Origin: Rubellimicrobium roseum
Lineage (GTDB): Bacteria; Pseudomonadota; Alphaproteobacteria; Rhodobacterales; Rhodobacteraceae
Assembly: GCF_006152145.1 (NCBI RefSeq)
Contig: NZ_VDFV01000002.1
Location: 290,793-354,792 of the forward strand
Direction of reading: 5' to 3'
Length of the DNA: 64,000 nt
The translations under genes were made by a program, and so were the position numbers. How positions within the stretch are numbered: position 1 is the stretch's first letter; every line of letters begins with the position of its first letter. The notes beneath the pieces were generated by a model, which did not search any database, was not told where the DNA came from, and was given only the letters and a program-made list of their open reading frames with translations. This document shows, one piece after another, positions 54,652-62,551 of the stretch.

Positions 54652-55775
54652 CGGACCGGCCTCGCCAGGTCGCGGTCCAGCCGGGTCAGATGTTCCGTTA
54701 GGCGCGAGATGTGCTGCCGTGTCGATTGCACCTCGTTCCACTGCCAGCCCAAACCTTCCCAAACTCCACTGGTCCAGCAGCAGTGCGGTGCAAGCCGCGC
54801 AAGCGAGTCTCTGACCTCAGTCTCGGGTGACGAAGATGAGTCAGCCCGCAGCATAATCTGGTCCATCAGGGCACCCATGACTCTGATCCCGGCGGAATGC
54901 ATCAGCCGGCCTTCTGTCGCTGGCTGCCCCCAAGCCTCCGGGAACGTCTCCTTGACTGCAGACCAGTAAAGGATCAGCGCCCGGAGCATGCCTTCGGCAT
55001 CCCCTCCCTCTCCACTCACCGGCTTGTATTGGCTGAGCGCCCCCAGGGGCGGCTTTAGGTTCAACCTGATTGCCTCGACCAGCGCAGTGTCGGTAACCAC
55101 CCCCTGCTCATCCCCTGTATCCGAGGCGCGCTTGATGAGGCGGAAGAAGGGAGACCGGGGATCCCTGTTCAGGGCGTTGCAGAGTTCGCTAGGCAGGCGA
55201 CGAGCTGCGAGATCTCTGGGAAGGAGCGAAGCCACCTCAGGAAGCAGTTCGTTGATCAACCTGGTCGGCAGTGGCTTTGCCTTGTTCACGAGAATGAACT
55301 GCTCACGTTGGGTCTCAAGATCGGGCGAGACAAAGGCGACCACCGGCACTGCGATCTGGCTGTTCTTGGACCTTGCCAAGGCCAATGAGCGTTGCTGCCC
55401 GTCCACAATCCAGGCGGCGCGCTGCCCCTCCGGCCGAATAGGGATGCTTAGGGTACCGACGTCAGCGACATCGGTCATACCGTCTGGCTTTGACCCACGT
55501 GCGTTCCGGAACTCCGCCTCTGACGACAGAGCAAGAATCACCGCATTCGGGAAGAGAACGGGGCCGCTGTCGAGGAACTCTACGATGGCATTGACGTGCT
55601 CGCGAATCTCTCTCCTCTGAAAGCCCTTCAACTCTCCCTCGTCTCGCGTGATTCGACTGATGTCGGCTATGCGGGTGATGTCGGAGCCATAGAGAAAGAA
55701 GGCGAAGACATTGACGTGCTCCCCTTGCTGGGCCTTCACGGCCCTGACGACGAGTTGCTGGTCTCGGCCGTTCAT
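54648..55775 (-). CDS. dpdB: DpdB, DGQHR-domain protein
   Basis: 375 residues. VDGQQRSLAL (124-133) is the DGQHR motif shared with DndB and ParB-like proteins; GFQRREIREHVNAIVEFL and FILVNKAKPLPTRLINELLP are the other conserved blocks. In Salmonella, DpdB is required together with DpdA for preQ0 insertion and has ATPase activity. It sits between the dpdC-like gene (4-bp ATGA overlap) and dpdA (4-bp overlap). The second paralogue downstream of dpdA shares the same three blocks but diverges elsewhere. Confidence 0.9.
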   Translation of the reverse strand: MNGRDQQLVVRAVKAQQGEHVNVFAFFLYGSDITRIADISRITRDEGELKGFQRREIREHVNAIVEFLDSGPVLFPNAVILALSSEAEFRNARGSKPDGMTDVADVGTLSIPIRPEGQRAAWIVDGQQRSLALARSKNSQIAVPVVAFVSPDLETQREQFILVNKAKPLPTRLINELLPEVASLLPRDLAARRLPSELCNALNRDPRSPFFRLIKRASDTGDEQGVVTDTALVEAIRLNLKPPLGALSQYKPVSGEGGDAEGMLRALILYWSAVKETFPEAWGQPATEGRLMHSAGIRVMGALMDQIMLRADSSSSPETEVRDSLARLAPHCCWTSGVWEGLGWQWNEVQSTRQHISRLTEHLTRLDRDLARPVR

Positions 55776-56713
55776 GAGGCCTCCTCCATCTCCTGTCGGA
55801 TGACTGCATAGAGTTCCCGCATCCGGCCTTGTTCACAGGCCATGCCGCGTTCTTGGCGAATCCATCGAAGCATACGTGAAGCGCTACCACCTGCATGGCC
55901 CCAGTTTGCTCGAATAATCTCCTGGAGTTCACTGTCCGACTGGCGTGTACGCTCAGGTCGCCTAGGAAGGGACCATCCGGAGAGGCACCGAGTGATGAGA
56001 TTCGCGTGCTCCTCGCAACTGCCCTGAGGCAACTGAGGCAGGAGCTCGGTCGCAAAATGGTGCAAGGCTCGTGCTGGAAAGTCAGTAGCCGTTCCTGGGC
56101 AGGGGCTTTCAAGGCCATCGAGGCGCGCATCGTAGGGCATCCGTAGTCGGTCAAGGGCGCTGTTGCGGAAGCGAAAGGATGCGCTAGTAAAGACCCGAGT
56201 TCGACAAAGCTGCCCCTCACTAAAGCCCTGCAGGTCATCCTCGACCATCACAAGGTAAGGTGTCGGAAGAGCTATAAAGATGTAACCGTCAGCATCATCG
56301 GACGAGGCTGCAGCCTTCATTAAGCCTGAGCGCCCCCCGAAGCCTTGGCAGAGACAACGCCACCAGTCAGATGAAGCGCGCGCACCCTCGATCACGCTGA
56401 GAATGTTGTCGGGAGAACCTGCGGTTACTGTGAGACTGTAAGGTGGAACCAGTTCATCGCCGCGCAGCACGCCAACCCCAGCCGAAACCACAAATAGCTC
56501 TGCCTGAAGCGCTGCAGACGCCCGAGTTGCCTCATAGAAATGCCGCCCCGAGTAGAGGTCCAGCGCTGGAAGGTTGCACGTTGCGGCACGCACGCGGGAC
56601 TGCCACTCGCAAGCTACTCTATCTAGCGGCCCCTTGGTCAAAGTGCCGGCGCATAGGACGGAAACGGGCGATACCCGTTTCCGCTTCGAGCAACTTGTGA
56701 TCACGACGGGCAT
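55772..56713 (-). CDS. dpdC: DpdC-like protein, YaaA/DUF6884-like fold
   Basis: 313 residues. Starts MPVVITSCSKRKR with Cys and Lys positions like YaaA and related DUF6884 proteins, followed by LYSGRHFYEA and FVVSAGVGVLRGDELVPPY, which match the second and third motifs of that group. In the minimal Salmonella system DpdC hydrates DNA-bound preQ0 to 7-amido-7-deazaguanine (ADG), and this gene occupies the position expected of it as first gene of the operon. Equivalence is inferred from fold and context. A GGAGG ribosome-binding site precedes the ATG. If it is DpdC, the final base would be ADG and not preQ0. Confidence 0.65.
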   Translation of the reverse strand: MPVVITSCSKRKRVSPVSVLCAGTLTKGPLDRVACEWQSRVRAATCNLPALDLYSGRHFYEATRASAALQAELFVVSAGVGVLRGDELVPPYSLTVTAGSPDNILSVIEGARASSDWWRCLCQGFGGRSGLMKAAASSDDADGYIFIALPTPYLVMVEDDLQGFSEGQLCRTRVFTSASFRFRNSALDRLRMPYDARLDGLESPCPGTATDFPARALHHFATELLPQLPQGSCEEHANLITRCLSGWSLPRRPERTRQSDSELQEIIRANWGHAGGSASRMLRWIRQERGMACEQGRMRELYAVIRQEMEEAS

Positions 56714-56987
56714 ATGTCCTCCGCGAGCCCCACGCCATCATTGATAGGTCGCTTCTGCTCGCAAAAACTGCAAGAGGCTTCTTGAGGAAGTCACGAAAAC
56801 TGCGGTCGAGTGTTGCGCCATGCTGCCCGATAACTGTTGCCAGCCAAGTCCGTCCCAGGTGACCATAACTGTCGTTCTCGAGATCATTGGGCTTGGCCCC
56901 TACAGAAGCAGTTACCAACTCAGGAAGGCCTCTGAAGACCACAAGTCGGCCTGCCACATTCTGCCGGACCTCAGCACGTCTCGGCCA
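56619..56987 (-). pseudogene. Possible truncated gene cut by the IS701-like element
   Basis: An open frame on the minus strand runs from the left end of the IS701-like element through about 56,720 with protein-like composition (LVVFRGLPELVTASVGAKPN, SFRDFLKKPLAVFASRSDL). Its last part simply shadows the start of dpdC, so the original gene probably ended earlier or has a frameshift. No family is recognised. It may be the 3' remnant of a gene that once began the dpd operon and was lost when the IS inserted. Confidence 0.3.
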
Positions 56988-56989
56988 AG

Positions 56990-58425
56990 TTGATGCGGTG
57001 GGCTTTAGTGGTGTTCACGGGAGGCGCCGTGATGACCAGCACCGCAACCGATGGCAGGCCGCCTTTGAGGCTTGGCTCGCTCCTTTCCTGGCCCGGCTCG
57101 GCCGGGTCGAGCAGCGCCACTGGGCGCCGGTCTACTTGCAAGGACTTCTCGGGCCGGGCGAGCGCAAGAGCGTGGAGCCGATGGCGGCCCGCGTGGCGCC
57201 CGGAGATGTTCAGCAGCTGCATCACTTCATCTCCACCTCGCCCTGGCGGTGTGAGCCGCTCGAAGAGGAGCTGGTGGGAGCCGCCGACCGGGTGGTGGGC
57301 GGGCCGGACGCTGTGCTGGTGGTGGACGGTGAGCCGAAAGGCGAACGCTTTGGTGAAGCAGGGGCGCCACTCGGTGGGGGTGGCGCGCCAGTACTGTGAT
57401 CAGTTGGGCAAGAGGGCCAACTGCCAGGCCCTGGTCTCGCTGACCCTCGCCCGCCGCGGGGTGCCGGTCTGCGTGGGTCTGCGGCTGTTCCTGCCGCAGG
57501 ACTGGGCCGAAGATGCGGTGCGGCGGGCGCGAGCCGGGATGCCAGAGGCGATCCCTGGTCGGCCCAAGTGGCAGATCGCCTTGGACGAGATCGATCGCAT
57601 CAGAGCCGCCGGGGCGCGCTTCGGGGCGGTGCTGGCCGATGCCGAGTACGGCAAGGTGGCCGACTTCCGGCAGACGCTGTCGAAGCAGGATCTCACCTGG
57701 GTGGTAGGCATCTTGCCGGTCCAGACCGTCTACCCGGCTGATGCGGTAATCGCGCCAGCCCCGGTGCGACCAACCGGCCGGCGACCCAAGCATCCAGTGT
57801 CTTCAGCTCGCAGCCGCAGTGCGCAGGCGGTCGTCGCGGACCTGCCGGACGCAAGCTGGCGGACCTTGTCGTGGCGGCGCGGCACCAAGCGGGATCTCAC
57901 GGCCGACTTCGCCACGCTTCGGGTCCGGGTGGCCGATGGCCCACGGATCGCGCGCAACCGGCGTCTGCCGGGCGCAGCGGCGTGGCTGGTGTGCGAACAC
58001 CGGGCTAGCGGCGGGCGCAATTACTATCTGAGCAACGCGCCCGAGGACGCCTCGCTGGAGAGCCTGGCCGCGCTGATCAAGGGCCGCTGGGTCTGCGAGC
58101 AGATGCACCAGCAGATAAAAGAAGAGCTCGGCCTCGACCACTTCGAGGGCCGCAGCTGGCGGGGCCTGCATCACCACGCGTTCCTGACGATGATCGCCTT
58201 TGCCTTCCTGCAGCATCTGCGGCTCGGGAGGAAAAACCACCACCAGCCCGGGGCCGCCGCCCGCTCTTTCCCTGACACAGGTGCGCCGAGAGCTCGTGGC
58301 CAGCCTCCGCGCCTTCGCCCGGCTCTGTCCGCACTGCCGCCAGCCCGTCCCTTACCACCTCGGGCTATGAAGATGGCAGAGTAGTGGTAAGGCGCGTGGT
58401 TTGCTCGAGGCTTCCACTGCATCAA
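56990..58425 (+). mobile_element. IS701-like insertion sequence, degenerate
   Basis: Left end TTGATGCGGTGG and right end complement TTGATGCAGTGG match in 11 of 12 positions, enclosing a single transposase gene broken by frameshifts. No matching 4-bp flanking repeat is seen (CAAG left, TCCC right), so one side has probably been rearranged, in line with the IS110 and IS3 debris that follows. It lies directly upstream of the dpd operon. Confidence 0.75.
57013..58370 (+). pseudogene. IS701-family transposase with two frameshifts
   Basis: DDE transposase readable only by changing frame twice. The N-terminal part (RWQAAFEAWLAPFLARLGRV... LGPGERKSVEPMAARVAPGD) is in one frame to about 57,345. The core (ALVKQGRHSVGVARQYCDQL, FGAVLADAEYGKVADFRQTL, RWVCEQMHQQIKEELGLDHF) is in the next to about 58,230. 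The C-terminus (RRELVASLRAFARLCPHC, ending PYHLGL) is in the third. The first frameshift falls at the catalytic first Asp region. It is therefore inactive unless recoded. Confidence 0.82.
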
Positions 58426-58516
58426 TCCCGGTCTTGCCAGACTTCCGTCCCAGCGACGGGACCTCAGCGGAAGCGGCGCCGTTCCTGGCCCCGCTTCGAC
58501 CATATCACACTCCTCC

Positions 58517-58666
58517 TCAGACAACTGCCGGGGCTTTGGTCCAGAGGAACTCGGTGGCATCAACCCACATGCGGTGGAGGATGACCGCGGGCTTGCGCGC
58601 CAGCGCGACCTTCGCCCGTTTGGCGTCGCGCCGCTTGGCGATACCCATGGCCGAAGCTTTCAGGCT
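58517..58666 (-). mobile_element. IS110-family transposase C-terminal remnant
   Basis: About 45 codons ending a minus-strand frame read MGIAKRRDAKRAKVALARKP then ILHRMWVDATEFLW, the usual last segment of IS110 transposases (KVALARKLAVILHRMW). The remainder of the element is gone. It lies between the IS701-like element and an IS3 fragment. Confidence 0.75.
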
Positions 58667-58714
58667 TGGGAAGCGCTGGTCCGTGTCAGGATGATGTACC
58701 CCAGCCCGTGGAGA

Positions 58715-59040
58715 TCTTCGAGCCGCAACGGCTCGCCCTACACCGTCAAGTACACCCGCATCTTCGCCCGCCAACTCGGGCTGAAGTCCTGCTTCACCCG
58801 GTGAAGAGCCCCCAAAGCAACGGCATCTCGGAAGCGTTCGTGCGCACCCTCAAGCGCGACTACGTCCAGGTCACCCCGCTCCCCAATGCCGAGGCCGTCC
58901 TCGGACTGCTCCCCGCCTGGTTCGAGGACTACAACACCCACCACCCGCACTCCGAGCTGAAGATGCGCTCGCCTCGCGAGTTCATCGCCGCCCAAACTGC
59001 AACCACCTGGGTGTTCAGTGAAACAGGGGCCAGATCAGCC
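58715..59040 (+). mobile_element. IS3-family transposase OrfB C-terminal remnant
   Basis: Integrase-core C-terminus: RNGSPYTVKYTRIFARQLGL in one frame, then after a frameshift near 58,800 VKSPQSNGISEAFVRTLKRD, EDYNTHHPHSELKMRSPREF in the next. This is the distal DDE region of IS3-type OrfB (the Glu is in the SNGISEAFV motif). The likely element end is the GTTCAGTGAAACAGGGGCCA segment. The 5' part is missing. Confidence 0.8.
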
Positions 59041-59170
59041 GCCAGCAGGTGCGAGGTAACTCTGCGCCGGTCAGGTTCGCACTGTTCCATTTCCTAGCCC
59101 TACATCTGCCTCATTCTGCTTGAAGTTGGGGCTGAGTTCAGAGTCAGCCACAGTCTTCCACTAGGCGGCT
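59041..59170. other. Intergenic stretch after the IS debris
   Basis: About 130 bases with no gene; it presumably contains the promoter of the phosphoribosyltransferase-DprA-HAD operon. No clear promoter boxes are visible. Confidence 0.4.
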
Positions 59171-59896
59171 TTGTCTCTTGATTTCTTTAGTACGGAGAAT
59201 CAATTGCCTGGTTGGAGCGAGTTCGCTGGGTGGATGACATTTCGGCGACTTGATGACGGTGTCGGGCTGCGTGGTGCATTTACACTTGCATATAAGATTA
59301 CAGACGACCGGAGCGATCGGTGGACGCGTCGCTTCATTCGCTTCAAGGACAAGGACAACGCGGCACTATCAGGCGCCGCCGAGACATGCGCTGTCGCGTT
59401 TCCCGAGCTGATTACAGCCCTTGATCTCGATCCCAAAACGACCATCATTGTGCCAGCAATCTCTTCTCGAGAAGTAGCTGCCACGCCCGATAGTTATGTC
59501 TCACGTCTCGCCAAGGTAGCTGCTGACGCGGCTGGTCTGCGATTTACCACCGAAGCCATCCGCAAGCAGCCGCACCAGCCGATACACAAGATCTACAACG
59601 CGGCGGATCGTAGCGCAGCGCTCGACGCCGCCTCTTATGTTGCCGCACCTATCGATGCCCGCATTGTCTTCGTCGTAGACGACTTCATCACCCGTGGCGG
59701 TACGATGTCGCGGATCGCCCAAGCTCTCATCCATGCTAACCCTGGCATCCAAGTTGGTGGAGTTGCGCTTGGGAAGACGGCACGACGAGCCTACTGGGGA
59801 GACCTTACTAACGACCATGTGCCACAGCGTTGGGACTCTCTTTGGCAGAGCGGCGAACCGCAGGACCACGCTTGGTTGGCGAAAGGACGGATATGA
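59171..59896 (+). CDS. Phosphoribosyltransferase-domain protein
   Basis: 241 residues from a TTG. The PRPP-binding motif of type I phosphoribosyltransferases is seen as VFVVDDFITRGGTMSRIAQAL (two Asp, then T-R-G-G-T), preceded by a strand/loop TIIVPAISSREVAATP. The N-terminal about 70 residues are specific to this group. It could act on a nucleobase or release a base from a signal nucleotide. It overlaps the dprA-like gene by 4 bp (ATGA), so the two are translationally coupled, with the HAD gene immediately after. Codon use is AT-richer than the core genome. Confidence 0.82.
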   Translation: MSLDFFSTENQLPGWSEFAGWMTFRRLDDGVGLRGAFTLAYKITDDRSDRWTRRFIRFKDKDNAALSGAAETCAVAFPELITALDLDPKTTIIVPAISSREVAATPDSYVSRLAKVAADAAGLRFTTEAIRKQPHQPIHKIYNAADRSAALDAASYVAAPIDARIVFVVDDFITRGGTMSRIAQALIHANPGIQVGGVALGKTARRAYWGDLTNDHVPQRWDSLWQSGEPQDHAWLAKGRI

Positions 59897-60867
59897 CCCG
59901 TAAGTCTCCCTCGATCATCGCTCTAATGGCGCTGATGAGTTTGAAGGGCGTGGGCAGGCGTGCTGCCTTGCGCATCGTCACCGACCCCGGCCGTGTCGAA
60001 GATGGGGAGGCTTACCGCCGGGACATAGTCGCTCGCGCGATAAGAGCCCGCTTATCCGAGGACGCTCTTCAGGATGCTTGGAGAGCGGCGGCAGATAAGT
60101 TCGACGCAAGTATCGACGCGGGCCTAACGATGTATTCTTTTCACGACGAAGGGTACCCGCATCGGTTGCGAGGCATCGGCGACCCGCCTGCCGTCCTATT
60201 CGTGAAGGGTGACCCGACTGGCTTAGACGCTCCGCGATCTCTTGCAGTCGTAGGAACCCGGGAACCTACTGAGTTCGGCTCAGAAGTGGCGCGTCGCTCC
60301 GGCCAGAGCGCCGCCCAGGCCGGATTCGCCATTGTCAGCGGCCTGGCACATGGATGCGACACTTTTGGACACGAAGGCTGCCTAGAGGGCAACGGAGTTG
60401 GGGTTGCTGTAATGGCGCACGGCCTCGACCGGATCTATCCAGTTTCAAGCCGCGACCTTTCGGTGCGGCTCCTCGAGACAGGGGGGTGTTTAGTAAGCGA
60501 GTACCCGCTCGGCATGACGCCAGTACGAGCAGCTTTTGCAGAACGCGATCGCATCCAGAGTGGCTTATCTGATGGGGTGCTCGTAATCGAAACCGACGAA
60601 AAGGGGGGCACCATGCATACAGTGCGCTTCGCTCTTGAGCAACAGCGATCATTGGCATGTATCTCTCACCCTAATAAATGGCTGAGCTTCGAAAAGACAC
60701 GTGGCAATCAAAAACTGATTAAGGAGGGTCGTGCGCGTCCGATACCGGACGGTGAGGCGCTACTAAGCTTCCTTGCTGAAATTCCACCCCAGATTGGAAG
60801 TCTTGAGACAAGCGCCGACCTCCCCAGGGGGCGTGGAACTCGCCAGCAACTGACGTGGGATCTGTAG
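59893..60867 (+). CDS. DprA/Smf-like Rossmann-fold protein
   Basis: 324 residues. A short helix-hairpin-helix-like N-terminus (LMSLKGVGRRAALRIV) precedes the DprA core: LAVVGTREPTEFGSEVARR, IVSGLAHGCDTFGHEGCL, HGLDRIYPVSS, SEYPLGMTPVRAAFAERDRI and LVIETDEKGGTMHTVRFAL. DprA loads RecA on incoming single-stranded DNA in transformation, but its fold is of the LOG/nucleotide-binding type, and island versions coupled to a phosphoribosyltransferase likely have a defence or nucleotide role. No C-terminal winged helix is present. The chromosomal dprA is expected elsewhere. Confidence 0.85.
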   Translation: MTRKSPSIIALMALMSLKGVGRRAALRIVTDPGRVEDGEAYRRDIVARAIRARLSEDALQDAWRAAADKFDASIDAGLTMYSFHDEGYPHRLRGIGDPPAVLFVKGDPTGLDAPRSLAVVGTREPTEFGSEVARRSGQSAAQAGFAIVSGLAHGCDTFGHEGCLEGNGVGVAVMAHGLDRIYPVSSRDLSVRLLETGGCLVSEYPLGMTPVRAAFAERDRIQSGLSDGVLVIETDEKGGTMHTVRFALEQQRSLACISHPNKWLSFEKTRGNQKLIKEGRARPIPDGEALLSFLAEIPPQIGSLETSADLPRGRGTRQQLTWDL

Positions 60868-60868
60868 A

Positions 60869-61423
60869 TTGATCATCTTCGACTTCGATCAGACGCTCGT
60901 TGACACCAGTTCGGTCGAAAGGCTCAGGGCGGCAAAGAACTGGAGCGCAGTTATGGTGGCCGTTTCAAAGCTTCCTATATATCAAGGTATCAACGAGCTT
61001 CTCGCTGAATTGCATTCTGTGAAGAGAACTCTCGCGATTGTGACGAAGAGCCCGGACATGGTGGCTAAATCCTTTATTCAGCAGCACCGTTGGCCAATTA
61101 ATATCGTTGTTGGCTATCACCAGGTAAGTCGCAGAAAGCCAGATCCTGAAGGATTGCTGCTTGCTATGAGGAAGGCCGGGGCACGACAGGCGGATACTTA
61201 TCATGTTGGCGACAGACCAGAGGATACAGCCGCATCGCGTGCTGCTGGGGTTACAGCTATCGGATCGGCGTGGGGTGCAACTGACGTAGATGCGCTGGCG
61301 GCTTCATCGCCAGATTACTTGTTCAAGACCGTCGGTGAGTTGCAAAACTTCCTATTCACCGCTGGCTTGCCCAACGGCCGCTCCATCAACTGCACTTCAC
61401 GCCGAAGTCAACTTCTTGGCTGA
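60869..61423 (+). CDS. HAD-superfamily hydrolase
   Basis: 184 residues from a TTG directly after the dprA-like stop. HAD motifs: I FDFDQTLVDTS (nucleophile and acid Asp), II LAIVTKSPDM, III RRKPDPEGLL, IV HVGDRPEDTAASRAAG. The compact cap resembles phosphoglycolate-phosphatase-type enzymes. The normal C-terminus appears to end near ELQNFL; the last about 20 codons read into an IS630 remnant, so the tail has been altered by the insertion. Likely dephosphorylates a nucleotide or sugar phosphate made by the adjacent phosphoribosyltransferase. Confidence 0.85.
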   Translation: MIIFDFDQTLVDTSSVERLRAAKNWSAVMVAVSKLPIYQGINELLAELHSVKRTLAIVTKSPDMVAKSFIQQHRWPINIVVGYHQVSRRKPDPEGLLLAMRKAGARQADTYHVGDRPEDTAASRAAGVTAIGSAWGATDVDALAASSPDYLFKTVGELQNFLFTAGLPNGRSINCTSRRSQLLG

Positions 61424-61622
61424 ACATGGTCGAGGGCTGGTTTGCCCTGCTGTCAGGCACCAGTTCCAGCGCGGCGCCTTCCACGGCGCCCAGGCTCTGG
61501 GAGCGGGAGTCCGGCGCTACAATGAGGCCAGCAACTCGGATCCCAAACCGTTCATATGGCCCAAGACCGCCAACGATATTCTCAACAACATGAGGCGTTT
61601 CTGTCAGCGAACTTCTGACTCT
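61390..61622 (+). mobile_element. IS630-type transposase C-terminal remnant
   Basis: Two frames encode the usual end of IS630-family transposases: LHFTPKSTSWLNMVEGWFAL in one and, after a frameshift, RHQFQRGAFH and SNSDPKPFIWPKTANDIL in another, finishing FCQRTSDSGH. Only the 3' part is left, and it overlaps the last codons of the HAD gene and of the convergent HTH gene. Confidence 0.78.
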
Positions 61623-62293
61623 GGCCACACGTCGTGCTTGGACATGACATTGCAAGCCGATCCATCACCCTCGCTTGCTATATTCGAAGCAGTCTGCCGT
61701 CTTGTCCTCCAGTTTGACCACCGCCTGAACTGCGCCTCAGCGATGCGGGCTCGTCCCTCGGGTGTTCGAGGTCCGGTTGACCTGCCCCCGTGGAACTTAC
61801 AGCGCCTTCGGCCGGGCTCAGACAGCATACGGCAGGGCTGCTTCTTGCGTGTGAGTGCGCCGCAGTACATGCGGTGCGCTGGAGATGAAGCTGAGGGATT
61901 AGACGTCCAATTCTTGGCCGCCGCGGCACGGGCCATACGGGCGGCTTCTCGCGCCGCCTGCGCCGCCCGTCGCGCTTTCTGCTGCGCCTCCAGGCGCTCC
62001 AGCGCCTGCCGTTCCATCTCCGAGACTAACACCCCATCCCGCGCGTGCGCGCCCGCGTGCGCGTACTGGTCCGCAATTACGGCACGCTCCACCTTGATGC
62101 CCAGCACTGCGAGCATCCGCCGGGGGGCGTTTTGCCTCTCGTCGACGATAGACTTGGTCTCCCAGTAGCTCACCGCATGGCGGCCGACACCGGCAGCTTG
62201 GGCGAGCTGAGCCTGCGTGAGGCCAGCGTTCTGACGCCAGTCGGCAAGCTCTTGGCCGCTGAGCCGCTCAAGGGTTTGTTCATCCGGAGTCAT
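61604..62293 (-). CDS. XRE-type HTH protein with HGGxSTGP motif
   Basis: About 229 residues. An XRE helix-turn-helix is at the N-terminus (LADWRQNAGLTQAQLAQAAG, GRHAVSYWE; residues about 14-50), a charged Ala/Arg-rich linker with coiled-coil character follows (about 95-140), and the C-terminus has CGALTRKKQPCRMLSEPG then CKFHGGRSTGPRTPEGRARI, the HGGxSTGP motif seen in small phage and integrative-element proteins of alphaproteobacteria. Presumably DNA-binding and linked to element maintenance. The start is the ATG of MTPDEQTLERL. The last codons reach into the IS630 remnant. Confidence 0.75.
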   Translation of the reverse strand: MTPDEQTLERLSGQELADWRQNAGLTQAQLAQAAGVGRHAVSYWETKSIVDERQNAPRRMLAVLGIKVERAVIADQYAHAGAHARDGVLVSEMERQALERLEAQQKARRAAQAAREAARMARAAAAKNWTSNPSASSPAHRMYCGALTRKKQPCRMLSEPGRRRCKFHGGRSTGPRTPEGRARIAEAQFRRWSNWRTRRQTASNIASEGDGSACNVMSKHDVWPESEVR

Positions 62294-62551
62294 TGCCCTG
62301 ATCCTGCTTGACCGCCCTCTGTTCGGACAAACTGCAGGCAAAGCCTGGCGACCTTCTAGCGCGATGGAGGGCAGGGGCAGCACCATTGTAGCTCAGCCGG
62401 TCCGGGCGCTGCTCGGAGCGGATGTTCACCGTGCTATCCGGTCGCGCGAAGTGGGCCCCAAGAGGACCGATGACTCTCATTTTTCTGCAGCCTGTGGCAT
62501 GCCGGAGCCCGGACTTCCCGCGACACGCCTCCTCGAGAAACGGGCCTGTCA

